The position numbers and the translations under genes were made by a program. From Candidatus Parabacteroides intestinigallinarum (GTDB lineage: Bacteria; Bacteroidota; Bacteroidia; Bacteroidales; Tannerellaceae), in assembly GCA_019114945.1 (NCBI GenBank), contig DXEN01000033.1:1-40550 (forward strand): a stretch of DNA of 40,550 nucleotides, read 5' to 3'. The notes under the pieces were generated by a model that saw only the letters and a list, made by a program, of their open reading frames with translations, was not told where the DNA came from and made no database searches. Of the stretch, positions 38,941 through 40,550 are shown in pieces (the stretch's first letter is position 1; each line of letters begins with the position of its first letter).

Positions 38941-39884
38941 TGGATTTCCTCGACGGAAAGTCCTGTCGACTGGGCGATAACCTCTATCGATACACCCAAT
39001 CGTTTTAAGTTTAAGGCGGTTTGTAATACGGCTTCCTTACGTCCTTTCTCAAGGCCTTCCTTACGTCCTTCTTCAAGGCCTTCCTTACGACCTTCCTCAA
39101 GGCCTTCCTTACGACCTTCCTCAAGACCTTCCTTGCGACCTTCATCCAAGCCTTCCTCGCGAGCGTTTGTCAATACATCCCATTGGATACGTAGATTATC
39201 CATATGACGGATGTAACGGGCACGATCCTCGGGGGTCATCTTATCCATCAACAAGATATCAGCGGCCTCACGCAAGCCTTTCGCACGCGGACGTTCCGCG
39301 ATCTCACCCGTCTTCAGGTATTGAATCCATTCGTCGAGCGGCGTCACCGCTTTTTGATTGAACTCATCCACACGGATCACGTAATATTCCGGAAACAAAT
39401 CGCCGGCATAGAGGCGGGAGAAAGTGCTTTGCTGCCTTTTCGACAACAGCAGCTCGTCTTTCGTATGCACGCCAATAAAATGCGTATAACCGTGGTAAAT
39501 ATAATCCGAGCCTTGCCCTAAGTCGAAATAAACGATATTGATGGAGTAAACCTTACGAACCTCCTTGTATTTATCCCCCAAATGGATATACTCCACGATA
39601 GCCTTCGAGCTTCCGTAAAGCATCCGCTGAAAATAGGAAAGCTCGCGGGTGTTCTGCACCTCCACGATAATCAGCTGCTTCCGGCTATCCTCCGCCAATA
39701 AATCCACCCGGTTATACTTATCGTCCGCCTCCTCTTGGTTCGATTCGCTTTCCAACAAACTATGGATACGAATATCTTCCCCAAGCAATTCGCTTAGGAA
39801 ACCTTCCAAAATCACGTAGTTCGCCTTTTGACGCAATAAACGCTTGATAGCCCAGTCGAAACGTATGTAATTGTCCTTTTTCAT
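38925..39884 (-). CDS. Rpn-type PD-(D/E)XK nuclease (recombination-promoting nuclease/putative transposase family)
   Basis: The 319-residue protein opens MKKDNYIRFDWAIKRLL, the standard start of the family. The nuclease core is D61 in YNRVDLLAED and E75-x-Q77 in LIIVEVQNT, a PD-(D/E)XK arrangement. At about residues 238-285 there are five tandem EGRKEGLE-type octapeptides, probably a charged coiled helix, followed by a small helical C-terminal domain. Relatives in E. coli are DNA nucleases that stimulate recombination; others are anti-phage or selfish elements. A perfect TACATTTG -7 element at 39905-39912 precedes the gene. It stands next to a large repeat module. Confidence 0.88.
   Translation of the reverse strand: MKKDNYIRFDWAIKRLLRQKANYVILEGFLSELLGEDIRIHSLLESESNQEEADDKYNRVDLLAEDSRKQLIIVEVQNTRELSYFQRMLYGSSKAIVEYIHLGDKYKEVRKVYSINIVYFDLGQGSDYIYHGYTHFIGVHTKDELLLSKRQQSTFSRLYAGDLFPEYYVIRVDEFNQKAVTPLDEWIQYLKTGEIAERPRAKGLREAADILLMDKMTPEDRARYIRHMDNLRIQWDVLTNAREEGLDEGRKEGLEEGRKEGLEEGRKEGLEEGRKEGLEKGRKEAVLQTALNLKRLGVSIEVIAQSTGLSVEEIQCLAD
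39030..39165 (-). repeat. 24-bp in-frame tandem repeats in the Rpn gene
   Basis: On the plus strand GGCCTTCCTTACGACCTTCC plus four bases recurs at about 39030, 39053, 39077, 39101 and 39125, with a degenerate sixth unit after 39149. Two central units are identical. The repeat encodes eight residues, so changes in copy number keep the frame. Confidence 0.85.
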
Positions 39885-39904
39885 GTTTTCGGCTTTTTAT
39901 ACAG

Positions 39905-39912
39905 CAAATGTA
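39905..39912 (-). promoter_or_regulatory. -7 element TACATTTG for the Rpn nuclease gene
   Basis: Perfect TAnnTTTG on the minus strand, 20 bases before the ATG at 39884. Confidence 0.5.
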
Positions 39913-39997
39913 CGAAAATATAAGGATGCCCGCAAGCCATACGATGAGTTACGAGTTACAAATTACGAGTTGCGAGTTCTTAGCGCTTTCCATCGCA

Positions 39998-40075
39998 GAT
40001 ACGTGCGTTGGCAAAGTCACGTACGTGTGTTGGCATTTTAACATACGTGCGTTGGCCAAGGCACATAGGTGCATC
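39998..40075 (+). repeat. 22-bp tandem array C (four units)
   Basis: The GTGCG-type cores (GTGCG, GTGTG, GTGCG, GTGCA) fall at 40003, 40025, 40047 and 40069, an exact 22-bp period. Linkers AAAGTC, ATTTTA and CAAGGC match those of arrays A and B by position. Confidence 0.9.
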
Positions 40076-40166
40076 CGGAGAATTGACAATTAACAATTAA
40101 CGATTGACAATTATTGGGCCGTGAAACTTATAGGACGGTGAAACCGTCCCACTCTGTGTAAGAAGG

Positions 40167-40309
40167 TGTGTCAAAATCGAGTATTGGCACGCAGATAACG
40201 CAGAGAGCACAGATTCACGCAGACTTATTCAAGTATAAATCAACAAAAAAGAATCTGCGTTCATCTGCTCAATCTGCGTCGTCTGCGTGCTTTTCCGCGA
40301 TTTGACACA
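40167..40309. mobile_element. 143-bp MITE-like palindromic element
   Basis: It begins TGTGTCAAAATCG and ends CGATTTGACACA. The arms continue as near inverted repeats for about 60 bases (GCACGCAGATAACGCAGA on the left; reverse complement GCACGCAGACGACGCAGA on the right) around a short AT-rich centre. It interrupts the composite module where the left copy has other sequence. No ORF inside, no transposase in the window. Confidence 0.55.
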
Positions 40310-40384
40310 TCCTCATTGCGTACATCCCTTTCTGGAAGCGACCTCGGAGAGGTCGAACTACTATTTATATAATGTACGCGCGTA

Positions 40385-40520
40385 CCTTAATATATAGTAT
40401 TAAGGGCATCTACGTTATTTAGATAGTAAAAAGCTGAGATTCAATGCGGTATATGCATAAACGGGAGGTACGTTTTAGTGCCATTAAAACCATCGTTTAA
40501 ATGGTACGTTTGCAAAGGTA
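40385..40520 (-). other. Possible small leftward transcription unit (promoter, 24-codon ORF, hairpin)
   Basis: On the minus strand a GTTG and, 19 bases on, a perfect TACCTTTG (40513-40520) are followed by an ATG at 40493, a 24-codon frame ending in TAA at 40419, and the hairpin CCTTAATA/TATTAAGG at 40385-40405. A 12-bp palindrome GTACGCGCGTAC (40374-40385) comes next. The promoter could instead belong to an RNA. No homology is recognised, and the rest of 40358-40550 shows nothing else. Confidence 0.25.
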
Positions 40521-40550
40521 CGCGTTTCTTTGATACCTGCAACTCTTTCC

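Larger units (their letters stand above)
39940..40357 (+). repeat. Composite intergenic repeat module, right copy
   Basis: In order: GAGTTACGAGTTACAAATTA tracts, CTTTCCATCGCAGATACG, the 22-bp array, AATTGACAATTAAC repeats, GGACGGTGAAACCGTCC, a 143-bp element with inverted arms, GTACATCCCTTTCTGGAAGC and the hairpin GACCTCGGAGAGGTC (40340-40354). The order matches 1-341 read on the minus strand. The 143-bp element stands where the left copy has GGTGGAGCGAAGCGACACC. No gene is seen. Confidence 0.8.

Noticed and set aside
1-40550. Insertion sequences, tRNA or rRNA genes
   Set aside because: I saw no transposase ORF apart from the Rpn-type nuclease (not a typical IS) and no cloverleaf or rRNA sequence in the gaps by eye; a covariance-model scan would be decisive.

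Overview
This window is chromosomal DNA from a gut-type member of the Bacteroidota, most likely order Bacteroidales. Three things point there. Many genes are preceded by the Bacteroidota -7 element TAnnTTTG (or TAnnTTCG) rather than an E. coli -10. The gene families fit: serine-type sulfatase, lipoprotein serpin, SpmA/SpmB fusion, PorT-like beta-barrels, GH3-like protein. The gene orders mnmG-ade-uvrC-dtd-mazG-deoC and acpP-fabF-rnc also fit. Most genes look GC-rich (mid-50s percent by eye). The AAA ATPase, the second HEPN/MNT pair, the fic gene and the middle of the TPR regulator are visibly AT-richer. I cannot name the species.

Layout. 1-446: composite intergenic repeats. 447-3780: sulfatase, FMN-binding flavoprotein, autoproteolytic amidohydrolase (+). 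3764-7553: MFS transporter, ybeY, SpmAB-like membrane protein and a HEPN/MNT pair (-). 7655-9927: 2-hydroxyacid dehydrogenase, AlkD-like protein, LOG-family protein (+). 9956-14022: AraJ-like exporter and polA (-). 14125-15096: polyprenyl diphosphate synthase (+). 15097-16835: an AT-rich AAA ATPase gene flanked by perfect 31-bp direct repeats inside a repeat island. 16836-21480: frameshifted beta-barrel gene, a second HEPN/MNT pair, a membrane-anchored TPR regulator and an outer-membrane protein. 21639-28789: deoC, mazG-like, dtd, uvrC, ade, mnmG (-), a co-directional cluster with a parS-like site between mnmG and ade. 28912-32129: beta-barrel, serpin, a gene remnant and fic. 32244-35401: purN (-), then acpP-fabF-rnc (+). 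35475-39884: pfkA (-), GH3-like (+), PAP2 phosphatase and Rpn-type nuclease (-). 39885-40550: repeats.

How the genes work together. Housekeeping operons cover fatty-acid synthesis and RNA processing (acpP-fabF-rnc), tRNA modification and proofreading with DNA repair (mnmG, dtd, uvrC, polA, alkD-like), and purine/deoxynucleoside salvage (ade, deoC, mazG-like). Between them sit small accessory modules: two HEPN/MNT toxin-antitoxin pairs with opposite gene order, a Fic AMP-transferase with a winged helix, an Rpn nuclease with in-frame repeats, and the AAA ATPase.

The most unusual signal is non-coding. An exact 22-bp-period, four-unit array occurs three times (about 215-292 inverted, 16475-16556, 39998-40075). 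It belongs to larger mosaic intergenic modules, and two long copies lie in opposite orientation at the two ends of the window. The ATPase gene appears to be inserted at the edge of the central array with duplication of the first unit. Other repeats are a 23-bp-period array with pseudoknot-like pairing after fic, a palindrome array between the outer-membrane protein gene and deoC, and a 143-bp element with long inverted arms near the right end.
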